From an uncultured Pelagibacteraceae bacterium (GTDB lineage: Bacteria; Pseudomonadota; Alphaproteobacteria; Pelagibacterales; Pelagibacteraceae): a DNA stretch of 45,059 bases. The notes beneath the pieces were generated by a model. It did no database searches and was not told where the DNA came from. It was given only the letters and a program-made list of their open reading frames with translations. This document shows positions 1 to 12,721 of the stretch, piece by piece. The DNA lies in NCBI GenBank assembly GCA_902574685.1, contig CACGOO010000009.1:1-45059 (forward strand), in the 5' to 3' direction. A program made the translations under genes and the position numbers. How positions within the stretch are numbered: position 1 is the stretch's first letter; the number at the start of each line of letters is the position of its first letter.

Positions 1-2
1 GA

Positions 3-353
3 ACATTTTGTTTGTATGAAGATATTGAAAAATTAAAAATAATGAATTTAGGAAAAGGTGGAAGCCTAAATAATGCTGTTGTTGTAAAAGATGAAAAAAT
101 TTTGAACTCTGGTGGTCTTAGAAATAAATTAGAATTTGTAAATCATAAAATTCTAGATTGTATGGGAGATCTGTATCTTTCAGGATACAAAATAATCGGA
201 TCATTAAAGTGTTCACACGGTGGGCATAAACTTACAAACAAATTATTAAGAAAAGTTTTCGATAATCAATTAAATTATTCATTGATTGAAATAAAAGGTA
301 AACATCTACCACACACTTTTACAAATTATCACAATCTTAAATCCATTGCTTAA
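3..353 (+). CDS. lpxC: UDP-3-O-acyl-N-acetylglucosamine deacetylase, C-terminal part (5' end outside window)
   Basis: LpxC is the zinc deacetylase that performs the committed step of lipid A synthesis in the cytoplasm. Only the last ~117 codons are in the window; the frame is open to its left edge, so the TTG at position 12 is not a real start. The visible part carries the family's second-domain signatures: a GGSLNNAVV stretch, FVNHKILDCMGDLYLSG, whose H and D (HxxxD) match the zinc ligands of LpxC, and a GGHKLTNKLL stretch matching the conserved late catalytic histidine. The C-terminus runs ~30 residues past that histidine. The next gene, bamD, is also an envelope gene and starts 38 bases downstream. 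Identification is confident from motif order; the missing N-terminus cannot be judged. Confidence 0.9.
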   Translation, partial: TFCLYEDIEKLKIMNLGKGGSLNNAVVVKDEKILNSGGLRNKLEFVNHKILDCMGDLYLSGYKIIGSLKCSHGGHKLTNKLLRKVFDNQLNYSLIEIKGKHLPHTFTNYHNLKSIA

Positions 354-391
354 AAATTAGAATTTTTTGTTTATTCTGATAAAATAAATAA

Positions 392-1228
392 ATGAAAAAT
401 TTTCTATTCTCTGTCTGTTGCCTGATTTTGATTCTAAATTTTGGATGTTCAAAAAAAGAGGAAAAAAAAACAATTCTTAAACAAAAGAATTTAGAAACTC
501 AAATGATTGAAGTTTACAATGACGCAATGAAGGAATTTGAGAAAGGGGATGTTATTTATGCTGGAAAAAAATTTGGTGAAGCAGAATTATTATATCCACA
601 ATCAATTTGGGCACCAAGAGCAGTTTTAATGTCCGCTTATGGGTATTTCTCTCAAGGTTATTATAATGATGCAATAAACAATTTAGAGCGATTCTTAATT
701 AAATATAAAAAACATCCTCAATCTGATTATGCTTATTACTTATTAGCATTATGTCATTATGATCAGATAATAGACGAAAAAAAAGATTTAAATGAAATTC
801 TAAAAGCAAGAAAATACTTTGAAGTAGTAATAAAAAATTATCCAAATACTGAGTACGCACTAGACTCTAAATATAAATTAGAACTTATTTTGGAAGTGCT
901 TGCATCAAAAGAAATGTATTTAGCAAGATACTACATTGAAAGACAAAAATGGGTACCTGCGATCAACAGATTTAAAAAAATTGTAAATGAGTATGATACA
1001 ACAATATATGTTGAAGAAGCATTGCATAGATTGGTAGAATTACACTATCGAGTTGGTTTAATTGATGAAGCGGGGAAATATGCTGCTTTGTTAGGATACA
1101 ATTATAATACAAGTGAATGGTATGAAGCATCCTACAGAATTTTAAATAAAAATTATAAAAAGAGAAAAAACATGAGAAAAGATAAAAATGATTCTCTTCT
1201 AAAAAAATTCAAGGATATTTTTAAGTAG
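392..1228 (+). CDS. bamD: Outer membrane assembly lipoprotein BamD (ComL/YfiO family)
   Basis: BamD is the essential lipoprotein partner of BamA in the complex that inserts beta-barrel proteins into the outer membrane. The 278-residue product starts with a lysine, a hydrophobic stretch and a Cys at residue 19 followed by SKKEEKK. The lipobox is degenerate (N-F-G before Cys, with Leu at -4), so lipidation is likely but not textbook. The body is a series of TPR-like helices (AKKFGEAELLYPQS, AINNLERFLIKYKKHPQS, KYFEVVIKNYPNTEYA, INRFKKIVNEYDTT), the five-TPR layout expected of BamD, and the length is close to the usual ~250-280. It lies between lpxC and ligA, an order common in Alphaproteobacteria. 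The lysine-rich tail after about residue 250 is poorly conserved. Confidence 0.88.
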   Translation: MKNFLFSVCCLILILNFGCSKKEEKKTILKQKNLETQMIEVYNDAMKEFEKGDVIYAGKKFGEAELLYPQSIWAPRAVLMSAYGYFSQGYYNDAINNLERFLIKYKKHPQSDYAYYLLALCHYDQIIDEKKDLNEILKARKYFEVVIKNYPNTEYALDSKYKLELILEVLASKEMYLARYYIERQKWVPAINRFKKIVNEYDTTIYVEEALHRLVELHYRVGLIDEAGKYAALLGYNYNTSEWYEASYRILNKNYKKRKNMRKDKNDSLLKKFKDIFK

Positions 1229-4908
<3,680 letters not shown>

Positions 4909-4912
<4 letters not shown>

Positions 4913-6933
4913 TTTAATTTTTTTTGATATCTTAGCCAGCCTGGGCTTCTGATTTCATTATCAAATTCTATATCTTGATTGAATTCAAAATCACTTTCCT
5001 CTTCTTCAGTAAAATTATTATTTTTTTTAATAAACTCATCTGGAAGCTCATCAACAAATCTTGATGCAATGCTATCCATCCAGTCTCCTTGATAGAACCT
5101 ATTCATAGAGAAGGATATTTTTGCAATCTTTTTAGCTCTAGTTATACCGACATATGCCAGTCTTCTTTCCTCTTCTAGACCACTTTCGCCCTTTTCCTCT
5201 ATACTTTTTTGGTGAGGGAACAAGCCCTCTTCCCAACCTGGCAAGTAAACAATATTAAATTCCAAACCTTTAGAAGCATGTAAAGTCATTAAATTAACTT
5301 TTTCATTTTCCCAATCTTGATCTAAAGAGGTCGCTAAAGCCACATGTTCCAAAAAGGTTTCCAAATTATCAAATTCTTTCATAGCATTTAACAACTCTTT
5401 AATATTCTCTAGTCTGTTTTCATTTTCTAAGTCTTTCTTATTTTTTAACATTTCACTATATCCTGACTCATCCAGAACTATCTGCAAGAGTTTGTTGTGA
5501 TTAATTTTTTTCTTTAATTCATATCTCCATCTTTCAAGCAAGTTTAAAAGTGAGCTCAAACCCACCTTTGTTTTTGGTTTGATTTTATTAAGTTCAATTA
5601 ATTTTTTTGATGCTATTTCTAAAGAACAAGAATTTTTTTTCGCAAAATCTGCTAGATTCTTCATTGTAGTATCTCCGATAGATCTTTTTGGAACATTAAT
5701 TATCCTTTCGAAAGATAAATCGTCCATTGGTTGGTGTATACATCTCAAATAAGCTATACAATCTTTTATTTCTGCCCTTTCATAGAATTTGATACCACCA
5801 ATTATCCTGTAAGGTATTCCAACTTTTAAAAATCTCTCTTCGAATTCTCTTGTTTGAAATATGGCTCTTACTAAAATTGCTATATCATTTAATGAATTTT
5901 TTTTTTTATAATTTTCTATCGTAGAACTTATTTCAATTGCTTCATCTTTAACATTCCTAAAACAGTCTAAGGTAATTAGTTCTCCGTCTTCTTGATTTGT
6001 ATACAAAGTCTTTCCAACTCTATTTTGATTATTTTCTATTAATTTTGATGCAACGTTTAATATATTTTGAGTTGATCTATAATTTTTTTCTAATCTAATT
6101 ATTTTTGTGTCTTTATATGTTTTATCGAACTCCAAAAAATTTTTTATTTCAGCTCCTCTCCAACTGTAAATCGATTGGTCATCATCTCCAACACAACATA
6201 AATTTTTGTTTGTAGAAGATAAATATTTAAGCCATTCACTTTGTATAAAATTAGTATCTTGATATTCATCAACTAAAATATATTTAAATTTTCTAGAGTA
6301 AATTGAAAGTATATCTTGGTAATTTATGAAAATTTTAAGTGTATGTAAAATTAAATCGCTAAAATCAGCAGAATTCAAATCAATAAGTTTCTGTTGGTAA
6401 ATTTTATAAATATTTAAAAAGTTTTTTTCTAAAGTTTCCCTTTTTTTTAAAATTACCTCATCAGGGTAAAAACCTTTATTTTTCCACTTATCAATGATTG
6501 CTAAAATATATTTAGGTGATATTTTTTTTACATCTATATTTTCAGCCTTACAAATATTCTTTATCAACTTTACTTGATCATCTTGATCTATAATAGTAAA
6601 ATTTGATTTTAGTCCAACCGCCTCGGCATGTTTTCTTAAAATTTTTGCGCTAATAGAGTGAAATGTGCCTAGCCATGGCAAACCAGTAGCATCTTTTCTC
6701 AAAAGTTTTGACACCCTTAGCTGCATTTCTTTCGCAGCTTTGTTTGTAAAAGTAACTGCAAGTATTTGACTTGAAAATGCTTTATGACTTCGAATTATAT
6801 GGGCAATTCTTGATGTTAATACTTTTGTTTTACCAGAACCAGCTCCAGCAACGATTAAAAGTGGCCCATCTAGGTGTAGAACGGCTTCTTGTTGTTTTTC
6901 ATTTAAATTTAACAAATATTCAGAATTTAACAT
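4909..6933 (-). CDS. uvrD: UvrD/PcrA-type superfamily I DNA helicase
   Basis: A 3'-5' ATP-dependent helicase used in nucleotide excision and mismatch repair. All SF1A motifs are present: Q-motif region LNEKQQEAVLHLDGP, Walker A AGAGSGKT (residues 29-36), Ia (LAVTFTNKAAKEMQLR), Walker B/II (ILVDEYQDTN), III (CVGDDDQSIYSWRGAE), IV (RLEKNYRSTQNIL), V (LMTLHASKGLEFNIVYLPG) and VI (EERRLAYVGITRAKK). At 674 residues it is slightly shorter than E. coli UvrD (~720), mainly because the disordered C-terminal tail is short; an acidic patch (EEEESDFEFNQD) lies near the end. It is first in a two-gene minus-strand operon with pepP and divergent from the AsmA-like gene with only 34 bases between. No SOS-type box is visible there. 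PcrA or Rep are alternative names, but UvrD is the usual one in Alphaproteobacteria. Confidence 0.93.
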
Positions 6934-6967
6934 TTAATAATTTGTAGTATAAGCCATATTAGTTTTA

Positions 6968-8332
6968 ATGAATAAAATTAAACAAAATAAAATTACTTTC
7001 TTTTTAATTTTAATTTCAATTACCGTAATTTTTTCATCTTTAACTGTTTTATCTTTACCAGTTTTATTTAATTATAAAAGTAAAGTTATCAAAATTGAAA
7101 AAAATTTTTATAAAAATTTCAAAATATATCTTAATACGTCAAATAAAATTTCATATAAGCCATTTCCAAAGCCACACTTATTAGTAGAAAATGCATCACT
7201 GCGACTAAATAAATTAGAAGAAAATGAAAATTTTATTGAAGTAAAAAATTTAAAAATTTTTGTATCATTAAAGGATATATATTTGAGATCTTTAAAAAAT
7301 TTTGCTTCAATGGAAATAACAGATACGAACCTTAAGTTTGGGTTTTCTGATTTAAAGCAAATTAGAAAACACTTGTATCAAAATATCAATAAACCTATTT
7401 TTTTAAATAATTGTAAATTATTTGTAAAAAATAAAGAAAACAAAGTTATTTTAATTTCGCCAATAAAAAAAGCATCTAATAAAATAGATAAAAAAAAAAA
7501 GTTAAAACATTTTAATATTGAGGGCAAAATATTTGGAATCAATTACAAATCTCAATGGAAAAGAAATTATATTTTGCCTAATGCAAGTTTACATGAGATT
7601 AAACTATTCAATCCAAACCTAGAGATAAAAAATAAGTTTTTTTTTAAAAATAAAGATACATTTGGTGGTGAAAACTTAATAAAATATTCAAAAGACAAAT
7701 TAAATTTTAAATATTTTTTTAATGATAACAAAATTGAAATAAATTCTTTAGATAATAATTCTAATTATAAAATTGATGGTGATATACAAATATCTCCATT
7801 TTATTTTGATGGATCAATATCTATTAATGATAAAAAAATTGAGACAATTATAGATAATTTTTTAGTACATTTATATTTATATGATCAAAATTTCATAGGA
7901 AATTTTAATGGGAAAATAAAATTAAAGTTCAACAATTTAAAAAATAAATTATTAAAAAGCGGTGAAATGACTTTTGACATCAAAGAAAAAAAAATTTTAA
8001 CTCAAAAGGCTTTTTTCGAATTAGATAAAATTGGTCATTTAAAAACTAAAATAAAGTTTTTAGAAAATAATGGTGAATATATTTTTAAATCAAAAAATAC
8101 TCTTTCGATAGAGAATCCTATAGAATTTGCGAAAGTTTTTCAAATCAGCTCTAAGGATGTAAAAAAAATAAAAAAAATCTACTTCGATATACAAAAGGGT
8201 ATTGATGAAACCGATTTTATAATTTCAAATATTAAAATTGATAACGAGGATAATTTAAAAAAATCTGAGGAAACTTTTATTATAAAAAATATACAAAATT
8301 TAAGAGCTTCATTTAGAAAAGTTCTATATTAA
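6968..8332 (+). CDS. AsmA-like membrane-anchored protein
   Basis: The 454-residue product has one N-terminal membrane segment (about residues 10-33, uncleaved anchor likely) and a long lysine- and asparagine-rich periplasmic part with no catalytic motif. The first ~150 residues follow the AsmA N-terminal pattern: membrane helix, short linker, a KPFPKPHLLVENASLRL stretch matching the 'P-x-P-x-l-x-l-x-d-v' signature, then IEVKNLKIFVSLKDI and FASMEITDTNLKF, matching the 'v-l-pLL-g-i-l' repeat. AsmA-family proteins are linked to phospholipid transport to the outer membrane and outer membrane protein assembly. Sequence is fast-evolving and homopolymer-rich, so this is a family-level call. It diverges from uvrD and its end overlaps convergent fumC by 4 bases. 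Confidence 0.55.
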   Translation: MNKIKQNKITFFLILISITVIFSSLTVLSLPVLFNYKSKVIKIEKNFYKNFKIYLNTSNKISYKPFPKPHLLVENASLRLNKLEENENFIEVKNLKIFVSLKDIYLRSLKNFASMEITDTNLKFGFSDLKQIRKHLYQNINKPIFLNNCKLFVKNKENKVILISPIKKASNKIDKKKKLKHFNIEGKIFGINYKSQWKRNYILPNASLHEIKLFNPNLEIKNKFFFKNKDTFGGENLIKYSKDKLNFKYFFNDNKIEINSLDNNSNYKIDGDIQISPFYFDGSISINDKKIETIIDNFLVHLYLYDQNFIGNFNGKIKLKFNNLKNKLLKSGEMTFDIKEKKILTQKAFFELDKIGHLKTKIKFLENNGEYIFKSKNTLSIENPIEFAKVFQISSKDVKKIKKIYFDIQKGIDETDFIISNIKIDNEDNLKKSEETFIIKNIQNLRASFRKVLY

Positions 8333-9717
8333 TTTGGGTCAATCATTTTTAATGGATTAACTAAAATATTATACTCCTTTTCACTTATAAGTCCTGTTTT
8401 TAAGGCTTCATGTTTTAATTTGGTATCGTTTTTTAATGCTGATTTGGCTATTTTAGCAGCATTATCATAACCTATCTTTGGTGCTAAAGCAGTCACAAGC
8501 ATAAGTGAATTGTCCAAATGTTCTTTAATTTTTTTTTTGTTAGCCTTAATTCCTTTTACACAATAAATGCTAAAATTTTTTACACTATCTCCAAGTATAT
8601 CAATTGATTGCAATATGTTATATGCAATTAAAGGCTTAAATACATTTAATTCAAAATGTCCATGGCTACCGGCAACAGTTATACCTGTATGGTTGCCTAT
8701 TACTTTGGCACAAACCATTGTTACGGCCTCGCATTGAGTTGGATTTATCTTTCCAGGCATAATTGAAGATCCTGGTTCATTTTCAGGTAAGTTCAATTCT
8801 CCATAGCCTGCACGTGGTCCAGAACCTAAAAATCTTATATCATTTGAAATCTTCATTAATGCAACCGCACAAGAATTTAATGAACCAGAAAAATTTACTA
8901 TAGCATCATGTGCTGCTAATTCAGCAAATTTATTTGCTGCTGGTTTAAAATTTAATTTACAAAATTTTTTTATTTCTTTTATTATTTTTTTATCAAAGTT
9001 TTTTCTTGAATTTATACCTGTTCCAACAGCGGTCCCGCCTTGGGCAAGGTAATAAATATCATTTAAACAATATTCTATTCTATCAATACTTTTTTTTATT
9101 TGTTCGTGATAGCCAGAAAACTCTTGACCTAGAGTCAGAGGGGTAGCATCTTGAAGATGTGTTCTACCAATTTTAACTATTTTTTTAAATTCTTTACTCT
9201 TTTTTGCTAATAAATTTTTTAATAATTTTAAACTTGGTAGAAGTTTATTATTAGTTTCAGTAGCAATTGAAATATGCATTGCAGTTGGAAAAACATCATT
9301 AGTTGATTGTGATTTATTTACATGATCATTTGGATGAACAGGGTTTTTTGATCCCTTTTTACCCTTCATAATTTCTATAGCTCTATTTGCAATTACTTCA
9401 TTAACATTCATATTTGTTTGTGTGCCAGAGCCTGTTTGCCAAACTTTTAATGGAAAATTCTCTCTCATTTTACCACTTATAACTTCATTCGAAGCTTTTA
9501 TAATTGCATTTGAAATTTTTGATGAAATTAATTTATCCTTTTTGTGAACTATAGCAGCACTTCTTTTTATAATGGCAATAGATCTTATTAAAGGTGTTGG
9601 AACAAATATTTTGCCAATATTAAAAAACTTTTTTGATCTTTGTGTGGAAGCGCCCCAGTATTTATCATTAGGCACATTTATGCCGCCAATACTATCAAAT
9701 TCTTTTCTTGTTTTCAT
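8329..9717 (-). CDS. fumC: Class II fumarate hydratase
   Basis: Iron-independent fumarase of the TCA cycle, converting fumarate to malate. The 462-residue length is standard. Visible motifs: WGASTQRS near the N-terminus, WQTGSGTQTNMNVNEVIANRA (three stretches of active-site residues), HPNDHVNKSQSTNDVFPTAMH, GRTHLQDATPLTLGQEFSGY and the fumarase/aspartase superfamily signature GSSIMPGKINPTQ. The choice of fumarase over aspartase or argininosuccinate lyase follows from HPNDHVN and the SGTQTNMN stretch. It is a single minus-strand gene, convergent with the AsmA-like gene and divergent from the MazG-like gene (61-base gap). With icd in the same window it represents the oxidative TCA cycle. Confidence 0.96.
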   Translation of the reverse strand: MKTRKEFDSIGGINVPNDKYWGASTQRSKKFFNIGKIFVPTPLIRSIAIIKRSAAIVHKKDKLISSKISNAIIKASNEVISGKMRENFPLKVWQTGSGTQTNMNVNEVIANRAIEIMKGKKGSKNPVHPNDHVNKSQSTNDVFPTAMHISIATETNNKLLPSLKLLKNLLAKKSKEFKKIVKIGRTHLQDATPLTLGQEFSGYHEQIKKSIDRIEYCLNDIYYLAQGGTAVGTGINSRKNFDKKIIKEIKKFCKLNFKPAANKFAELAAHDAIVNFSGSLNSCAVALMKISNDIRFLGSGPRAGYGELNLPENEPGSSIMPGKINPTQCEAVTMVCAKVIGNHTGITVAGSHGHFELNVFKPLIAYNILQSIDILGDSVKNFSIYCVKGIKANKKKIKEHLDNSLMLVTALAPKIGYDNAAKIAKSALKNDTKLKHEALKTGLISEKEYNILVNPLKMIDPN

Positions 9718-9721
9718 TTGT

Positions 9722-9749
9722 TTGAAAAAATTACTAAATAATTTATATA
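9722..9749 (+). promoter_or_regulatory. Possible sigma-70 promoter for the MazG-like gene
   Basis: TTGAAA and TATATA separated by 16 bases, followed about 20 bases later by an AGGAG ribosome-binding site (around 9771) and the ATG at 9779. In DNA this AT-rich, such matches arise by chance, so confidence is low; the good ribosome-binding site and position in the only gap between fumC and this gene support it. Confidence 0.35.
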
Positions 9750-9778
9750 CTAGTTTTTATTAATCTTACAGGAGTAAA

Positions 9779-10150
9779 ATGACAAATTTTCAAAAAGTAA
9801 AATATTTTATGGAGACTTTTGGGCAAGAAATTAAATCAAGACCATCTTTCAGTTCTGATAAAATTAATATGCTTAGGTACAATTTGATTAAAGAGGAATT
9901 GGATGAATTTAAACAGGCTTTAGACAAAAATGATCTTTTAGAGGTTGCAGATGCTTTGACTGATATATTGTATGTTACATATGGTGCTGGGCATGCTTTT
10001 GGTATTAATTTAGACGCTTGTTTTGAGGAAGTTCAAAATTCAAATATGAGTAAGTTAGGACATGATGGAAAACCTATTTATAATGATCAGGGTAAAGTTA
10101 TGAAAGGTCCAAACTATTTTAAACCTGATTTATCTAAATTTATTAAGTAA
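9779..10150 (+). CDS. MazG-like / phosphoribosyl-ATP pyrophosphohydrolase-like protein
   Basis: A 123-residue all-helical protein of the MazG/HisE nucleotide pyrophosphohydrolase superfamily. The metal-binding pattern is visible as KEELDEFKQAL (EExxE) followed by LLEVADALTDILYVTYG (ExxD with a second D), and the C-terminal part has NSNMSKLGHDGKPIYNDQGKVMKGPNY, a conserved stretch of the MazG-like group annotated as 'phosphoribosyl-ATP pyrophosphohydrolase-like'. These enzymes release pyrophosphate from nucleoside triphosphates and often act in house-cleaning; the substrate here cannot be read from sequence. It is preceded by a good AGGAG ribosome-binding site. Genuine HisE is less likely, since there is no his gene nearby and the C-terminal tail is characteristic of the other group. 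Its end overlaps the convergent YgfZ-like gene by 8 bases. Confidence 0.75.
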   Translation: MTNFQKVKYFMETFGQEIKSRPSFSSDKINMLRYNLIKEELDEFKQALDKNDLLEVADALTDILYVTYGAGHAFGINLDACFEEVQNSNMSKLGHDGKPIYNDQGKVMKGPNYFKPDLSKFIK

Positions 10151-11033
10151 TTTGTAGCCAGTCAGGTTTCTTAATTTTAACTTTAGCGGATCCACAATTA
10201 AAAGTTTTGCCAAAATCAAATTTTTCATTCTTAACTTTGATAAGAGCATAGGGATAATTATCATTTATTAATACTTTTCCTATTTCATCTTTCTCATCTG
10301 ATATAATTTCATTTTCTAAATTACCTTCAACTAATTCAATTGGTAGAAGACGTTTGTTCAATTTGTTTTTTAATTTTATTCTTGCAGTATTTTCTTGGCC
10401 AATATAACAGCCTTTTTTAAAATCTATCGCATTTAATTCATCAAAGTTACACTCAATACCAAAAAGTTTATTTTGAAGTTTTTCAGTATTATTTTGTGGA
10501 ATACCAATTACATGACTCAATCTGTAATACTCATTTTTATCTGTACTTTGAAGTCCAAGTTTTTTTAATGATAAATATAATTTTTCTAAATTAGTCACTA
10601 TTCTAGCTCCTAGCTCTATATTTCTTGGATCTAAAAAAATACTATCTTCTCTGTATTTTATTGTACATCCTCTATTAGAACTTGAATTTTCCATTGCCAA
10701 AAATCTTTCTTTACTAATAACTGCAATTACAAATTCATTGCTTAAATTTAAAATTTCTACTTTTGATCTAAGTTTGTATAAATTTAATTGTTTAAATAAA
10801 TTATCTATATTTTTTTTCTCACAATCTAAAAAATATCCAGATTTATGTTTTAATATGTTGAAGTCATACAAATATTTTCCTTGCGGAGTAAGCAAAGCAG
10901 AATAACAAGAATTTTTTTCATCTACTTTGTTTATATTATTTGTAATTATATTTTGTAGAAATTCCTTACAGTCTTCACCAGAAATATATAAAAGTCCTCT
11001 GTCCTCTAAGATATAAACGTTATTTTTTTTCAT
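10143..11033 (-). CDS. ygfZ: YgfZ/GcvT-domain folate-binding protein
   Basis: YgfZ (IBA57 in eukaryotes) is a folate-binding protein required for maturation or repair of certain 4Fe-4S enzymes. The 296-residue product resembles the GcvT aminomethyltransferase fold and carries the diagnostic KKGCYIGQENTARIK stretch (K-G-C-Y-x-G-Q-E), with the conserved Cys that separates YgfZ from real GcvT. The N-terminal part has the typical DCKEFLQNIITNNI and SCYSALLTPQGKYLYDFNI pattern. It is a single minus-strand gene divergent from pyrC. Its presence suggests dependence on Fe-S cluster proteins such as the ferredoxin further downstream, but no direct link is visible. Confidence 0.87.
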   Translation of the reverse strand: MKKNNVYILEDRGLLYISGEDCKEFLQNIITNNINKVDEKNSCYSALLTPQGKYLYDFNILKHKSGYFLDCEKKNIDNLFKQLNLYKLRSKVEILNLSNEFVIAVISKERFLAMENSSSNRGCTIKYREDSIFLDPRNIELGARIVTNLEKLYLSLKKLGLQSTDKNEYYRLSHVIGIPQNNTEKLQNKLFGIECNFDELNAIDFKKGCYIGQENTARIKLKNKLNKRLLPIELVEGNLENEIISDEKDEIGKVLINDNYPYALIKVKNEKFDFGKTFNCGSAKVKIKKPDWLQIT

Positions 11034-11035
11034 TA

Positions 11036-11062
11036 TTGATAGATATAAAAGAATAATATAAT
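11036..11062 (+). promoter_or_regulatory. Possible promoter for pyrC
   Basis: A perfect TATAAT (11057-11062) lies 15 bases downstream of TTGATA (11036-11041), and the pyrC ATG follows 14 bases after it. The spacer is short for sigma-70 and the first hexamer starts only 2 bases past the ygfZ start codon. The -10 element is the stronger part of this call. Confidence 0.4.
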
Positions 11063-11076
11063 AACGAATACTTAAA

Positions 11077-12387
11077 ATGTTAGATCTTATTATAAAAAAT
11101 GGAGAGTGTTATATCGACAGCAAACTTACCAAGACTAATATTGGTATTCAGAATGGAAAAATCTCAATAATTGGCGACTTAAATAACGAACAAAGCAAGG
11201 AAACTATTGATGCAAACAATTTACTAGTTTTACCGGGTTGCATGGATACTCAAGTTCATTTTCGTGAGCCTGGATCAACTAATGCAGAGGACTTACATAC
11301 AGGAAGTAAAGCAGCTATTGCTGGTGGTATTACAAGTGTATTTGAGATGCCAAATACAAATCCACCAACAGCAAATATGAGAGAATTTAACAACAAGTTA
11401 AATCTTGCAAAAAATAGGATGTATTCAAATTATGCTTTTTATTTTGGAGCAACTCCCGATAATTCCTCCGATTTAGCAAAGCTTAAAGGTTTAGATGGAT
11501 GTTGTGGAGTAAAGCTTTTTGCGGGTTCCTCAACTGGAAATTTATTAGTGGATAAAGAAGAAGATATTGAAAAGGTATTCCAAAATACTTCAAAAGTAGT
11601 TGCAGTTCATTCTGAAGATGAAGAAATAATTAATTTAAGAAAAAAATTAATTGAAAAAGGCAATGTTCATACTCATCCTGTATGGAGGAATGAAGAATGT
11701 GCAATGTCATCTACAAGAAGGATTGTTAGGATTGCAAAAAGACTTAATAAAAAAGCACACATATTGCATGTTACAACAAAAGAAGAGGTAGATTTCCTTT
11801 CTCAAAATAAAGGAAACATAACTTTTGAAATTACTCCACAACATCTAACAATATATGCACCAGATTGTTATGACAAACTTGGGACCTTTGCGCAGATGAA
11901 TCCTCCTTTGAGAGACAAGTCTCATTATGATAGATTGTGGTACGCTATTCGAAATAACTATAATGACACTATTGGCTCAGACCATGCACCACATTTAAAA
12001 GAAAATAAATTAAAAGAATATCCTCAGTCGCCATCTGGCATGCCAGGTGTACAAACATTATTGGCCGTTATGCTAAATCATGTGAATGACAAAAAACTTA
12101 CCTTAGATCAGCTAATCAAACTTCTTTGTGAAAATCCAGTTTCTGTATTTGGTATTAAAAATAAAGGCTTTATCAAAAAAGATTATGATGCTGACTTTAC
12201 AATAATAGATATGAACCGAAAAATTGAAATCAAAAACAAAAATATTCATAGTAAGTGTGGATGGAGCCCATTTGATGGCTATAAATTTAAAGGTTCTCCT
12301 GTTTATACAATAATTGGTGGGGATATTAAAATGAAAGAAGATGAAATTTTAGGAGATCCAACTGGTAAACCAATTCTTTTTGATTGA
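11077..12387 (+). CDS. pyrC: Dihydroorotase
   Basis: Zinc amidohydrolase that cyclises carbamoyl-aspartate to dihydroorotate in pyrimidine synthesis. At 436 residues it is a class I (larger) dihydroorotase. Visible features: DTQVHFREPGSTNAEDL, GITSVFEMPNTNPPT, the carbamylated-Lys region GVKLFAGSSTGNLL, metal His in VAVHSEDEE and KAHILHVTT, and the catalytic Asp in GSDHAPH. The first His of the usual HxH metal pair is Gln here (Q-V-H). The same D-x-Q-V-H-F-R-E-P-G form occurs in one recognised dihydroorotase branch, so I read it as a family trait rather than decay. The gene sits alone on the plus strand and ends one base before the convergent SMR gene. Confidence 0.92.
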   Translation: MLDLIIKNGECYIDSKLTKTNIGIQNGKISIIGDLNNEQSKETIDANNLLVLPGCMDTQVHFREPGSTNAEDLHTGSKAAIAGGITSVFEMPNTNPPTANMREFNNKLNLAKNRMYSNYAFYFGATPDNSSDLAKLKGLDGCCGVKLFAGSSTGNLLVDKEEDIEKVFQNTSKVVAVHSEDEEIINLRKKLIEKGNVHTHPVWRNEECAMSSTRRIVRIAKRLNKKAHILHVTTKEEVDFLSQNKGNITFEITPQHLTIYAPDCYDKLGTFAQMNPPLRDKSHYDRLWYAIRNNYNDTIGSDHAPHLKENKLKEYPQSPSGMPGVQTLLAVMLNHVNDKKLTLDQLIKLLCENPVSVFGIKNKGFIKKDYDADFTIIDMNRKIEIKNKNIHSKCGWSPFDGYKFKGSPVYTIIGGDIKMKEDEILGDPTGKPILFD

Positions 12388-12388
12388 G

Positions 12389-12721
12389 TTATATAGTTTT
12401 ACTTGAATATATATTTACAAGTGTTACTCCAACAACTATTAAAAACATACCCAATATAGCTTGCCAACTTAAAGATTGTTTAAAAAAAATATATCCCAAT
12501 ATTGCAATAGTAAAAATACCAAGTCCACTCCATGTTCCATAAACAATTGCAATTGGTAATTTATCAACAACAAACGTAAGTAAATAAAAAGCAGATAAAT
12601 AAAATACTGCTAAAAACAGTGTTGGTGTTACTTTTGTGAAGTTTTGAGTAACAGGTAGGAGCATTGTCCCACAAACTTCACAGATAATTGCTCCTACTAA
12701 ATAAAGATATGTCTTAAGCAT
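12389..12721 (-). CDS. Small multidrug resistance (SMR/EmrE-family) membrane protein
   Basis: A 110-residue protein with four predicted membrane helices, the standard SMR size. The functionally essential membrane-embedded Glu of the family is present near residue 15 in the first helix (YLVGAIICEVCGT), and the family stretch VYGTWSGLGIFTIAILGYIFFKQ (helix 3) is recognisable. SMR proteins are proton antiporters for quaternary ammonium compounds, guanidinium, polyamines or, in some branches, lipids. Which one applies here is unknown. Its ATG overlaps the prpE stop codon (TAATG), so it is co-transcribed downstream of prpE. Confidence 0.85.
   Translation of the reverse strand: MLKTYLYLVGAIICEVCGTMLLPVTQNFTKVTPTLFLAVFYLSAFYLLTFVVDKLPIAIVYGTWSGLGIFTIAILGYIFFKQSLSWQAILGMFLIVVGVTLVNIYSSKTI

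Noticed and set aside
12-353. Separate small gene starting with TTG at position 12.
   Set aside because: The frame is open to the window edge and the protein is the C-terminus of LpxC.
11077-12387. Loss of a metal ligand in dihydroorotase (Gln instead of the first His of HxH) as a sign of decay.
   Set aside because: The Q-V-H-F-R-E-P-G form is normal for one recognised dihydroorotase branch; all other metal and catalytic residues are present.
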